From a virus, in IMG/VR virus record IMGVR_UViG_3300042549_006803, positions 1 through 46,351 of that record: a stretch of DNA of 46,351 nt. One strand, given 5' to 3'. The position numbers and the translations under genes are program-made. Positions 1 through 8,677 of the stretch are shown piece by piece. The number at the start of each line of letters is the position of its first letter. The stretch's first letter is position 1. Under the pieces are notes generated by a model that saw nothing but the letters and a program-made list of their open reading frames with translations, searched no databases and was not told where the DNA came from.

Positions 1-2
1 AT

Positions 3-1982
3 ACATTAGCAAAAGATCTTATAGATTCAATAAAAGATATAAAAATTGAACAAAAAACAACTAACATTAATAACGTTGATACAGGAACTTCGTCTACTTC
101 AAATGTCCTTCAATATACTTATATTTTTGAAAATGGTAAAACCTTTACTTATAACCCAACATCAACCTCTAATAATGACACAATTGATTTATTAAGTATC
201 TTCGGCCCTACCAACTCAGATGTATATGATGATTTATTTTTGTATGAATATAACACAAATGGAGAGATCACTAAGAATACTTCGCTACTTGGTTTTTTAA
301 AAAATGACGATCCTTTTGATACTGATTTTTTGGTACGAGAATTTCAAAATCCTACAAAACAGTGGGATAAACAGGGAGTTTTAAATCTTATTCAAAAAAA
401 GCTTTCTAAAGTATCTCTCGACAATAGACTCAAACAGATACTAACAACCCAAGCCCCAGAAGTAGCTAACCAAGTAGCGGCGGCGGCCGCAACTACTTCA
501 TCTAAAGATACATTACCTTTTTTAGAAGATAATAATGGTAGTTCAAAACAATTAGGATATATTTCAAATATATATGTTAATTTAAACTATTTGTACGAAC
601 AAGCAATTTCTAAAAATCATGCTTCTAATGATACTCAAAATAAAAATACTATTTCTATACGAGACTATATTCAAGGTATTATGCGAGATGTTCAAAATAG
701 TTTAGGAAATATAAATAATTTTGATATTCAAGTAGATAATCGAAATGCTATAGGTAGAATTATTGATATTAATTTTACTGGAGCTACTACAACTCAACTT
801 TTTCAATTAGAGATACATAACTTAAACTCAGTAGTCCGAGACTATAAATTTTCATCCAAAATATTCCCAGAAATGGGTTCTATTATAGCAATATCTGCTC
901 AAGATGCTACTGGTATAGGAAAGTTAGGATATGATAATGCTACTTTAGTTGCATGGAATGAAGGTATTTCTGATAGATTAATACCTAAAAAAGATTTTAA
1001 TTCTTCTATAGCGTTAAATGACCCTAATAAACCTAATAGTCCTGCCACATTTCTTTTACCTTTTCTAACCAAAATATATAATTATTTTCAATATATAAAT
1101 AACAAATCAGTTATTGATGATTTTAATTATGCTTATGGTGGGTTAGATTTTGCTTATAAAGATTTTTTATCTAATTTAGATAGATTTGACCCACAAAACA
1201 GATTTAAAACTATTATACCAACAGAATTAACTATTACTTTAGATGGTATTGGTGGTATAATTATAGGAAATTTATTTAAAATTAACCAAGACATTATACC
1301 TAAAGGATACAAAAACATAGGTAACCGAGAAATTGCATATATTGTAACTAGACTAGGACACCAACTTTCAGGAAATGACTGGACCACAGAATTAAGTGCT
1401 TATCCTGTGGTATTTGAAAACGCTAAAAGTGCAGCAGTCTGGAAACAATGGGATAATAACCAATACCCAGGAACAATATCTATTAATATTGGTAATCGAC
1501 GTGTTATTATTGGAGTAAATACTAGTGCTTTTGATCAAACTAATTTAAAAACAGCAATTAACTTTTTCCAAAGTAAAGGATATCAAGATTACCAAATAGC
1601 AGCTTTAGTTGGAGGATTTCTTCAAGAATCTCAACTTAACCCTGGTATTACAAATAGTATAGGAGCTATAGGTATAGCCCAGTGGTTAGGGGCTAGAAAA
1701 ACTAATCTTAAAGCTAAATCAAATTATAATACATTAGAAACTCAACTTAATTTTGTTCAATCTGAACTAATTAGTAGTGAAGAAGCTGCAGGAACTAAAT
1801 TAAAAAATTCAACAGACCTAGAATCCGCTATAGCAGCGGCTGCGGCTTATGAAAGGTTTGGTGGTATAACTAAAGGAGCTGCTACAACGTATGATGATGT
1901 ATTAAATGCTATTGAAGTTGGAGCAAGAGTAGAATTTGCTCAAGATTTGTTAACTCGTATAAAAGCTGGGGATTTTAAATAA
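3..1982 (+). CDS. Tail/baseplate protein with C-terminal tail-lysozyme domain (5' partial)
   Basis: The reading frame is open from the window edge (position 3) to the stop at 1982, so the gene begins upstream; the TTG at 240 is only an internal codon. The N-terminal and middle parts are Asn/Thr/Ile-rich and resemble phage structural proteins without a motif I can name. Roughly nt 1540-1950 encode a helical domain with GGFLQESQLNP, GIAQWLG and AYERFGG, the pattern of the phage tail lysozyme family (Phage_lysozyme2), where the Glu in LQES would be the catalytic acid. Such proteins sit in the tail hub or baseplate and open peptidoglycan during DNA entry. The next gene starts on the last base of this stop codon. 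The lysozyme domain is fairly sure; the exact virion position is inference. Confidence 0.8.
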   Translation, partial: TLAKDLIDSIKDIKIEQKTTNINNVDTGTSSTSNVLQYTYIFENGKTFTYNPTSTSNNDTIDLLSIFGPTNSDVYDDLFLYEYNTNGEITKNTSLLGFLKNDDPFDTDFLVREFQNPTKQWDKQGVLNLIQKKLSKVSLDNRLKQILTTQAPEVANQVAAAAATTSSKDTLPFLEDNNGSSKQLGYISNIYVNLNYLYEQAISKNHASNDTQNKNTISIRDYIQGIMRDVQNSLGNINNFDIQVDNRNAIGRIIDINFTGATTTQLFQLEIHNLNSVVRDYKFSSKIFPEMGSIIAISAQDATGIGKLGYDNATLVAWNEGISDRLIPKKDFNSSIALNDPNKPNSPATFLLPFLTKIYNYFQYINNKSVIDDFNYAYGGLDFAYKDFLSNLDRFDPQNRFKTIIPTELTITLDGIGGIIIGNLFKINQDIIPKGYKNIGNREIAYIVTRLGHQLSGNDWTTELSAYPVVFENAKSAAVWKQWDNNQYPGTISINIGNRRVIIGVNTSAFDQTNLKTAINFFQSKGYQDYQIAALVGGFLQESQLNPGITNSIGAIGIAQWLGARKTNLKAKSNYNTLETQLNFVQSELISSEEAAGTKLKNSTDLESAIAAAAAYERFGGITKGAATTYDDVLNAIEVGARVEFAQDLLTRIKAGDFK

Positions 1983-2443
1983 TGAGACCAATACCAAAAA
2001 GCCGAATTCAAGAAAATCTATATACTAATGGTACTGGTATAGGGCAAAACATTGCTTTACGTTATATAAGTGACCAAAAACCTTATACAGGGGTATATAA
2101 CATAGTTAACGGTACTAAATACTCTACAGGTAAAACATTTGATAATAATTCAAAATCATTAGAAACTTATAATGTTCTATCAACTTCTGCTTCCTCTATA
2201 GCTACTGCGGGTTCAATCCCTACTATGAGAAATTCTCTTATGAGTTCGGCATCAACTCGTTATTTTTATAAAGATTTAAGTACATCAAATATTTTAATTA
2301 AAGAGATAGATAAAAACGCTTACAATCAACTAGCCAATCAACCCTCATCTAACTACCAGGTAATATCTTACGACCCTAACACTCAAACTTTAGAGGAAGT
2401 TAATAACCAAATGCCTGGATTGGCTACTTTCTTGGTTTCCTAA
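1982..2443 (+). CDS. Hypothetical protein, probably structural
   Basis: A 153-residue protein I do not recognise. Its ATG overlaps the stop of the tail-lysozyme gene (ATAATG), which implies translational coupling and the same transcript. The sequence is polar, rich in Ser, Thr, Asn and Tyr, with no signal peptide, membrane segment or catalytic motif. Composition and position suggest a small tail or baseplate component. The gene ends just before a promoter-like element, so it probably closes the structural operon that enters the window from the left. Confidence 0.7.
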   Translation: MRPIPKSRIQENLYTNGTGIGQNIALRYISDQKPYTGVYNIVNGTKYSTGKTFDNNSKSLETYNVLSTSASSIATAGSIPTMRNSLMSSASTRYFYKDLSTSNILIKEIDKNAYNQLANQPSSNYQVISYDPNTQTLEEVNNQMPGLATFLVS

Positions 2444-2462
2444 AAATTTATTCGTACATTTA
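2432..2462 (+). promoter_or_regulatory. Bacteroidota-type promoter before the PolA-like gene
   Basis: TTG at 2432-2434, then exactly 20 nt, then TACATTTA at 2455-2462. This fits the Bacteroidota housekeeping promoter (-33 TTG, -7 TAnnTTTG). The -7 box sits in TTCGTACATTTA, a string that recurs before other genes in the window. The downstream start is at 2483. Confidence 0.65.
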
Positions 2463-2482
2463 GCGAATAAATAAATAAGGTT

Positions 2483-3757
2483 ATGTTTTACATTATAGAG
2501 AAAAAATCTCAATTACCATTCTTACCGCCTTTTGATAAATGTTTTGTTCATATAATATCGAACAATTATAATTATCATCCCGCTATATCTGAAGTATCAT
2601 TAGTTTATGTAAAGCCCTTTGATGATAAAGGATATATATTATGTATCAATCATAATGAATCATTAAGTTTAGAATGGTCATCAATTAAAAAATTCTTATC
2701 TGAAAAGGAACTATATGCTATTGATGCTAAATTTACTAAATATTTCTTAAATGGGGATATAAATGATATAACTTTAAATAGTATTATTAAAGGAGGTAAA
2801 TTTGATTTAGATAAATGTGAACCTACATTAATGTTTGATTTTTATCGTACTCATGGTTCATTGAAGAATATTAATGAATTGATTCCTATATCTAAACATT
2901 ATGAATACTGTGAAGCACTTTATGAGCTAATACAGCCTTATATTGTTAAAAACACTGATTATACAAACAAACAAATTGATGTATTCTTTAAAATTGAAAA
3001 AGAAGGCATTAAATTAGATCGCGAATGTTTTATTAAATATCATGAAAACCATCCTACGCCGCATTTTTCAATCCAACAAGGACGAGCTTATACTAATTAT
3101 AATTTATATACTCTTACTGGTCGCCCTTCTAATTCCTTCAATAATATAAACTATGCTGCCTTAAATAAAGAAAACGGGGAGCGAGAATGTTTTGTGCCGG
3201 GAAATGATTTATTTATGGAGTTTGATTTCAATGGGTATCATCCTCGATTATTAGGTAATATAGTTGGATACAATTTTAATAAAGATACTAATGTATATCT
3301 CCAAATAGCCCAAATACTTGACGAACCGGATATATCTAAGGTAAAAGAACTCACATTCCAGAATTTATATGGAGGTATACGAAAAGAACTTAGAGATAAA
3401 TCATTCTTTAAAGAAGTAAACATGTTTACAGATAGTCTTTGGGACCAAATCCAATATGAAGGCTCATTTACTACACCCTCAGGTAAAACATTCCATTTAA
3501 AAGATATTGAAAACCCAACCCCTCAAAAAATATTAAACTATTACATCCAGAATTTTGAAACATCGCAAAACGTAGAACAAATATATGCATTATTTAGCGA
3601 ATTTGCGCCATTAAAATCGCGTATAGTACTTTATACATATGACTCCGTGCTTATAGATGTATCGCGCGAAGAAACGCATAGAATCGGGGAAATAATGGAA
3701 AATTTAAAATATCCAACTAAAGTAAAAGCAGGAACAAACTATAATAATTTAAAATAA
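2483..3757 (+). CDS. Divergent family A DNA polymerase-like protein
   Basis: A 424-residue protein whose C-terminal half carries the DNA polymerase I palm/fingers landmarks. They are a TGRPS segment followed by an NxxNYAALN stretch (compare TGRLSS..PNLQNIP), motif A as FDFNGYHPRLL (compare DYSQIELR), an O-helix KELTFQNLYGG (compare KAINFGIIYG), and motif C as YTYDSVLIDV (compare VHDELVFEV). Both metal-binding Asp positions are kept, but the motif A Glu is His and the motif C Glu is Ser. The N-terminal ~190 residues look like a degenerate 3'-5' exonuclease region without clear DEDD residues. The phage also encodes a complete family B polymerase, so this may be an accessory, repair or repurposed polymerase. 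The family call is good; activity is uncertain. Confidence 0.75.
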   Translation: MFYIIEKKSQLPFLPPFDKCFVHIISNNYNYHPAISEVSLVYVKPFDDKGYILCINHNESLSLEWSSIKKFLSEKELYAIDAKFTKYFLNGDINDITLNSIIKGGKFDLDKCEPTLMFDFYRTHGSLKNINELIPISKHYEYCEALYELIQPYIVKNTDYTNKQIDVFFKIEKEGIKLDRECFIKYHENHPTPHFSIQQGRAYTNYNLYTLTGRPSNSFNNINYAALNKENGERECFVPGNDLFMEFDFNGYHPRLLGNIVGYNFNKDTNVYLQIAQILDEPDISKVKELTFQNLYGGIRKELRDKSFFKEVNMFTDSLWDQIQYEGSFTTPSGKTFHLKDIENPTPQKILNYYIQNFETSQNVEQIYALFSEFAPLKSRIVLYTYDSVLIDVSREETHRIGEIMENLKYPTKVKAGTNYNNLK

Positions 3758-3767
3758 AACAACGGTT

Positions 3768-4223
3768 ATGACACAAGATTACATATTTATGACTAGTTAT
3801 GAATTTAACGACATTGTTATTAATGACATGGTAGGAAATAAATTATTCTGCACATTTATTGCACACGATCGATTAGATGAAGTGCTAGGTGCCCTTATAA
3901 ATCGCTATTCTATTTTATATAATAAAATATTCGTTTTATCCTCTCCGGATACTGACGAGTTGATTTTGACCTACAATATTGATGTTATGAATACTACATC
4001 AAAAAATGCATTACCTAGTACAATATTACTACATAGAAAAAAAGAATCTAATACTTTATACACAATTAATGCATTAAACGCTCTAATTCGTGAACTAAAT
4101 CAAGGTGTACTTGATACTAACTACAAAGTAAACTGGCCTGACCATCGTAACGTTATCTTACTTACTCAAGAAGGCGGCTTAAGAAAAGTACATACAAAAA
4201 TCCACACTATTGTTGAAGTCTAA
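3768..4223 (+). CDS. Hypothetical protein in replication operon
   Basis: A 151-residue protein of unknown function, starting 10 nt after the PolA-like gene with the leader GGTTATG. It has mixed alpha/beta composition with no transmembrane segment, cysteine cluster or catalytic motif I can recognise. It lies between the PolA-like gene and the single-stranded DNA-binding protein, so a role in DNA metabolism is plausible, but that is inference from position only. Confidence 0.7.
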   Translation: MTQDYIFMTSYEFNDIVINDMVGNKLFCTFIAHDRLDEVLGALINRYSILYNKIFVLSSPDTDELILTYNIDVMNTTSKNALPSTILLHRKKESNTLYTINALNALIRELNQGVLDTNYKVNWPDHRNVILLTQEGGLRKVHTKIHTIVEV

Positions 4224-4255
4224 TTTGGCTTCCTAATTTTCCTTTCGTACATTTA
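4224..4255 (+). promoter_or_regulatory. Bacteroidota-type promoter before ssDNA-binding protein gene
   Basis: TTTG at 4224-4227, a 20-nt spacer, and TACATTTA at 4248-4255 inside TTCGTACATTTAT. The -33 box begins right at the end of the upstream gene. The start codon follows at 4289 after an A/T-only leader. Confidence 0.7.
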
Positions 4256-4288
4256 TATTACTTATAATTATTAAAATTAAAAAATGTT

Positions 4289-5104
4289 ATGGATTTATCT
4301 TTAATCAAATCAAAATTGGACTCTTTCCAAAGCAAAGGGCAAACCAAAGACAAAATTGACTATTCCAAAATTTTTTGGAAACCGAAAGTGGGAAAACACC
4401 AAGTTCGTATTATTCCGTCAAAATTTAACAAGTCAACACCATTCCGTGAAGTTTATTTTCACTATGGTTACACTAAAGGACCTATTTTGGCCTTAACTAA
4501 TTGGGGTGAAGCTGACCCAATCTTAGAAGCAGCACAAAAACTTCGTAAATCTGATAATCCGGATCATTGGCAAATGGCTAAAAAGATTACTCCTAAAATG
4601 AGAGTATTCGCACCTGTTATTGTTCGTGGTGAAGAAGCATCAGGAGCTCGTTTATGGGAATTTGGTAAAGAAATTTACACCCAATTAATGAATATTGCAA
4701 TGAACGAAGATTATGGTGATTTTACGGACATTCAAGATGGGCGTGATTTTATTGTTGAAGGAGTTGATGATGTTGTAGCAGGTCGTAAAGTAGTAAAATG
4801 TATTCTTACACCAAGAGTAAAAACTACACCTATTACAGATGATGCTGAAGCGTTACAACTTTATCTAGACGAACAACCAGATATTTTCGCAATTAATAGG
4901 AAACATACCTATGAAAGCTTAAATGAAATCTTCCAAAAATGGGTTAATCCTGAAGAAGATGATACTGACGAACCTATTGTTGCTAAAGATGAAGAAGAAG
5001 GACTTAATGATCTGCCTTGGGAGACTAAAGCAGAAACACCAGCGCCTAATTACACTTTAAGCACAAAACAACCAAAAGCAGATAAATTTAACGACTTATT
5101 TTAA
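4289..5104 (+). CDS. gp32: Single-stranded DNA-binding protein (T4 gp32-like)
   Basis: A 271-residue protein matching the gp32 layout. A short basic N-terminus precedes WKPKVGKHQVRIIPS and an FHYGYT segment typical of the OB-fold core, then RLWEFGKEIYTQL. A strongly acidic linker (PEEDDTDEP, KDEEEG) and a short C-terminal tip DKFNDLF follow, the tail that in gp32 recruits replication partners. The cysteines that hold the structural zinc in T4 gp32 are missing: the equivalent stretch reads ADPILEAAQKL. It should coat ssDNA during replication and recombination, and the recombinase gene follows within 3 nt, as expected for an operon. Confidence 0.9.
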   Translation: MDLSLIKSKLDSFQSKGQTKDKIDYSKIFWKPKVGKHQVRIIPSKFNKSTPFREVYFHYGYTKGPILALTNWGEADPILEAAQKLRKSDNPDHWQMAKKITPKMRVFAPVIVRGEEASGARLWEFGKEIYTQLMNIAMNEDYGDFTDIQDGRDFIVEGVDDVVAGRKVVKCILTPRVKTTPITDDAEALQLYLDEQPDIFAINRKHTYESLNEIFQKWVNPEEDDTDEPIVAKDEEEGLNDLPWETKAETPAPNYTLSTKQPKADKFNDLF

Positions 5105-5106
5105 TT

Positions 5107-6207
5107 ATGGCTAAAAGAACCTTAAACGATATGGCATCAGCTGCTATAAAATCGTCCCCTGGTAAGCCATTTGATTTAGATAGTTTTAAAAAATCAAAAT
5201 TTTTATCGGAATCATCTAAGTTTAAAAAACAACGATGGATCCCATTCTCCCCAGCCGTGCAAAGTGCACTCTCTATTCCAGGAATACCCATGGGCCATGT
5301 AACAATTGCTCGTGGGGGTTCGGATACAGGGAAAACTACATTAATGATTGAAGCTGCTGTGTCAGCTCAACAATTGGAAGTATTACCTGTGTTTATCATT
5401 ACTGAAATGAAATGGGATTTTGCTCACGCTAAAAAGATGGGATTAGAAGTTGAAGCTATTGCTGATGAAGTTACAGGTGATACTATGGATTATAAAGGAT
5501 TTTTCCTATATGTTGATAGATCATCGTTGAATACTATTGAAGATGTATCTGCATTTATTGCTGATATATTAGACGAACAAAAGAAAGGTAAGTTACCTTA
5601 TGATCTATTATTTCTCTGGGATTCAGTTGGATCTATTCCCTGTGATATGAGTGTTAAACAAGGTAATAATAACCCTATGTGGAATGCTGGTGCTATGGCT
5701 ACTCAATTTGGTAATTTTATCAATCAACAGTTTCCATTATCACGTAAAGAAAAATACCCATACACAAATACATTATTTGTAATTAATAAAACAGGAGTAC
5801 AACCGGCTTTAACACCGATGTCACAACCTAGAATGACAAACAAAGGTGGAAATGCAATGTATTGGGATGCTTCAATTGTAATTACATTTGGAAACGTAAC
5901 TAATAGCGGTACTTCCAAGATTAATGTACAGCATAAAGGTAAAAAGGTTGAATTCGCTAAACGTACTAAAATAGCAATCGACAAAATCCATGCTGATTGC
6001 GGCATAGCGACTTCTTCAACAGTGATTGTAACACCTCATGGATTTATACCAGATGATAATGATGCTGTAAAAGATTATAAGAAAACATATGCTCACGAAT
6101 GGTTTAGTGAAGTAACAAATGCTGAAGATCTACAAATTGTAGAAGATACCAGTGAATGGGACGAAAGTAGAAGCATATCTCCTATGATTGAAATAGATGA
6201 TAACTAA
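5107..6207 (+). CDS. uvsX: UvsX/RecA-like recombinase
   Basis: A 366-residue RecA-fold ATPase. The Walker A motif is ARGGSDTGKTTLM at about residues 68-80 and Walker B is around YDLLFLWDSVGS near residues 162-173. It lacks the long C-terminal domain of bacterial RecA and fits the T4 UvsX subgroup. It would form the presynaptic filament on ssDNA for recombination-dependent replication and repair, displacing the gp32-like protein encoded immediately upstream. The C-terminus is acidic. Its stop overlaps the start of the RNase H gene (TAATG). Confidence 0.92.
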   Translation: MAKRTLNDMASAAIKSSPGKPFDLDSFKKSKFLSESSKFKKQRWIPFSPAVQSALSIPGIPMGHVTIARGGSDTGKTTLMIEAAVSAQQLEVLPVFIITEMKWDFAHAKKMGLEVEAIADEVTGDTMDYKGFFLYVDRSSLNTIEDVSAFIADILDEQKKGKLPYDLLFLWDSVGSIPCDMSVKQGNNNPMWNAGAMATQFGNFINQQFPLSRKEKYPYTNTLFVINKTGVQPALTPMSQPRMTNKGGNAMYWDASIVITFGNVTNSGTSKINVQHKGKKVEFAKRTKIAIDKIHADCGIATSSTVIVTPHGFIPDDNDAVKDYKKTYAHEWFSEVTNAEDLQIVEDTSEWDESRSISPMIEIDDN

Positions 6208-7235
6208 TGTTTGATAAAAAATTTCTAAGTCAACTCATAAGCACATTAGGAGAAGACAAACCAACTAGAAACAGCAGAATACTTGTTGTAGATTCCATGA
6301 ATACTTTTATGAGAAACTTCTCAACAATAAATGCAATTAACCCAGCAGGCCACCATATAGGTGGTCTGGTTGGTTATCTACGAAGTGTTGGTTACGCTAT
6401 CAAAACATTTCGTCCTACTCGAGTAATACTTGTGTTTGATGGTACTGGTAGTACGCAAAATAAGAAGAATTTATACCCTGATTATAAAGGAAATAGAAAT
6501 ATTACCCGTATTATGAATTGGGATGTGTTTGACGATAAAGAAGATGAAAGTGATGCAATGGCCGGACAAATGTCCCGTTTAATTCATTATTTAAAACAAC
6601 TTCCTGTTAGTTTAATATCAATTGATAAGATTGAAGCAGATGATAGTATTGGACTTATAGCAAAACATTATGAAAATGATGAAACATGTAATGAAGTTAC
6701 TATTATGTCGGCAGATCAAGATTTTTATCAATTAATTAGCGAAAAAGTACACGTATATTCGCCAACTAAACGCAAAACTTATAAAGTTGATGACGTTTTA
6801 GCCGAATTTAATGTACATCCTAATAATTTTTTATTATACAAAGCACTATTAGGCGATAATTCAGATAATTTACCAGGGATACGAGGTTTAGGACCTAAAA
6901 AAATCCTTAAAATGTTTGATTTATCTGGAAAAGATGAATTAGATTTAGATGATATTTACGAGATAAGTGAGAATAATTTAGGAGCTAAAAATATGCATGG
7001 AAACGTACTAGAATCTAAACAGCAGTTAAATATTAACTATCAATTAATGAATATCCGCACACCTAACATATCAAATGAAAGTAAAGAGGATATAATCAAT
7101 TCATTAAATGAAGAAATCACTCCATTAAATGTTGGAGGATTTGTAATGCTTTATGAAGCAGATGGTTTGCGAAATTCTATTGGAAATACGCATGCTTGGC
7201 TTGCAGAAACCTTTGGATCCCTCATCTTAAGGTAG
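6207..7235 (+). CDS. rnh: RNase H / 5'-3' flap exonuclease (T4 Rnh-like)
   Basis: A 342-residue FEN-family nuclease. Acidic metal-binding motifs appear in order: VVDSMNTFMRNF, VFDGTGSTQNKKNLYPDYKG with the conserved basic helix, IEADDSIG and SADQDFYQL. A helix-three-turn DNA-binding motif, LLGDNSDNLPGIRGLGPKKI, follows. The enzyme removes RNA primers and flaps from lagging-strand fragments, working with gp32 and the polymerase in T4. It overlaps uvsX by the TAATG junction, so it is translationally coupled. A new promoter follows its stop codon. Confidence 0.93.
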   Translation: MFDKKFLSQLISTLGEDKPTRNSRILVVDSMNTFMRNFSTINAINPAGHHIGGLVGYLRSVGYAIKTFRPTRVILVFDGTGSTQNKKNLYPDYKGNRNITRIMNWDVFDDKEDESDAMAGQMSRLIHYLKQLPVSLISIDKIEADDSIGLIAKHYENDETCNEVTIMSADQDFYQLISEKVHVYSPTKRKTYKVDDVLAEFNVHPNNFLLYKALLGDNSDNLPGIRGLGPKKILKMFDLSGKDELDLDDIYEISENNLGAKNMHGNVLESKQQLNINYQLMNIRTPNISNESKEDIINSLNEEITPLNVGGFVMLYEADGLRNSIGNTHAWLAETFGSLILR

Positions 7236-7243
7236 TACATTTA
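7212..7243 (+). promoter_or_regulatory. Bacteroidota-type promoter before replicative helicase
   Basis: TTTG at 7212-7215, 20-nt spacer, TACATTTA at 7236-7243 within TAGTACATTTAT. The -33 box lies inside the end of the rnh gene. The helicase start is at 7267, preceded by AAAGTTATG. Confidence 0.7.
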
Positions 7244-7266
7244 TAAAAATAAAATAAATAAAAGTT

Positions 7267-8640
7267 ATGACAACATTGAGTAAACTGTCTCAGTACGGAC
7301 CTACTTTCCAAACAAAAGTAATTGGTGCTTTACTAACAGACCGAGATTTCCTTATTACAATTTCTGAATCATTAAGTGATGATTATTTTGAAAACACATC
7401 TCATCAATGGGTTATAAAAGAAATTTTAAAATACTTTAGTAAGTATCACACTGTTCCTTCAATGGAAGCTCTTAAGGTTGAAGTTCAAAAAATAGAAAAC
7501 GATGTACTAAAAATCGCTATTAAAGAACAATTAGTTCAAGCCTACAGAGAATCAGAACAAACAGATGTTCAATATGTTAAAGACGAATTTTTAGGGTTTT
7601 GCCGAAATCAACAAATGAAAAAAGCTATTATTGCTTCTACTGATTTGTTGAGTATCAATGACTTTGATTCTATTAGACAACTAATTCTTAATGCACTTAA
7701 AGTAGGTGAAGTAAGATCTATTGGCCACGAATATGAAAAAGATGTTGAAACTAGATATCGTGATGATAATAGATCGCCAATTCCATTTCCTTGGGCTGTT
7801 ATGAACAATATCACACAAGGTGGTTATGGTAAAGGTGAATTAGTTATCATATTCGGTAATCCTGGTGGTGGTAAATCATGGGCTATTATTGATATGGCTA
7901 CACATGCTGCCAAATTAGGATTTAATGTATTGTATTATACATTAGAATTAAGTGAAACCTATGTAGCAAGGCGTATGGATGCAAATTTATTAGGTATTCC
8001 TGTAGATAAAATTACAATGCACCGTGAAGAAGTAGAGAAAATGGCTAATGAAATACCGGGCAAAATCAAAATTAAAGAATTTCCCGCAGGTAAAACTACA
8101 TTAGACAATATTGAGCAACATATCGAACAACTTAGAACACAATATGAATTTGTTCCGGATGTAATTTATATTGATTATATTGATCTACTTAAAAATTCAT
8201 CACGAGATAGATTAGAAGGTACTGAAGACATATACACTAGTATTCGAGGACTAGCTACAGAATTAGGTTTACCTATTGTAACACCATCACAAGCAAATAG
8301 AACAGGTGCTAAAAGTGATATTATTGAAGGAGATAATATAGCGGGTTCATATTCTAAGTTGATGATTGGGGATATTGTATTATCTTTAGCTAGAAATAGA
8401 AAAGATAAACTAGAAAACACAGGACGTTGGCATATTATGAAAAACAGATTAGGTGGTGATGGTATGACCTTTGCATCAACTATAGATACTTCGATGGGTA
8501 AAATTGAAATATTTGAAGATTTTCTTGAAATAGAAACTCCTGCTATCAATAGTAAAGTTAGCGACTACAACGCAGTAGATAAAGATGAAAAAGATTTCTT
8601 AAGAAACTTCATCCTTAACAATGATCAACCTGTATTTTAG
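7267..8640 (+). CDS. gp41: Replicative DNA helicase (T4 gp41 / DnaB family)
   Basis: A 457-residue DnaB-type hexameric helicase. The N-terminal ~150 residues are helical, as in gp41/DnaB. The RecA-like motor begins near residue 170 (PFPWAVMNNITQGGYGKGEL), with Walker A GNPGGGKSWAI, Walker B VIYIDYIDLL, an H3-like TPSQANRTG and an arginine-finger region around MKNRLGGDG. It would unwind the fork 5'-3' and recruit a primase; no primase gene lies in this window. It has its own upstream promoter. NrdB follows after a 37-nt gap with a weaker promoter-like TGTATTTAT. Confidence 0.93.
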   Translation: MTTLSKLSQYGPTFQTKVIGALLTDRDFLITISESLSDDYFENTSHQWVIKEILKYFSKYHTVPSMEALKVEVQKIENDVLKIAIKEQLVQAYRESEQTDVQYVKDEFLGFCRNQQMKKAIIASTDLLSINDFDSIRQLILNALKVGEVRSIGHEYEKDVETRYRDDNRSPIPFPWAVMNNITQGGYGKGELVIIFGNPGGGKSWAIIDMATHAAKLGFNVLYYTLELSETYVARRMDANLLGIPVDKITMHREEVEKMANEIPGKIKIKEFPAGKTTLDNIEQHIEQLRTQYEFVPDVIYIDYIDLLKNSSRDRLEGTEDIYTSIRGLATELGLPIVTPSQANRTGAKSDIIEGDNIAGSYSKLMIGDIVLSLARNRKDKLENTGRWHIMKNRLGGDGMTFASTIDTSMGKIEIFEDFLEIETPAINSKVSDYNAVDKDEKDFLRNFILNNDQPVF

Positions 8641-8677
8641 TGTATTTATAATCCCGATTTAAAATTTAAAACAGTAT

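Noticed and set aside
240-242. TTG at 240 as start of the tail-lysozyme gene
   Set aside because: The same frame is open all the way to the window edge with similar composition, so the gene is truncated by the window and starts upstream.
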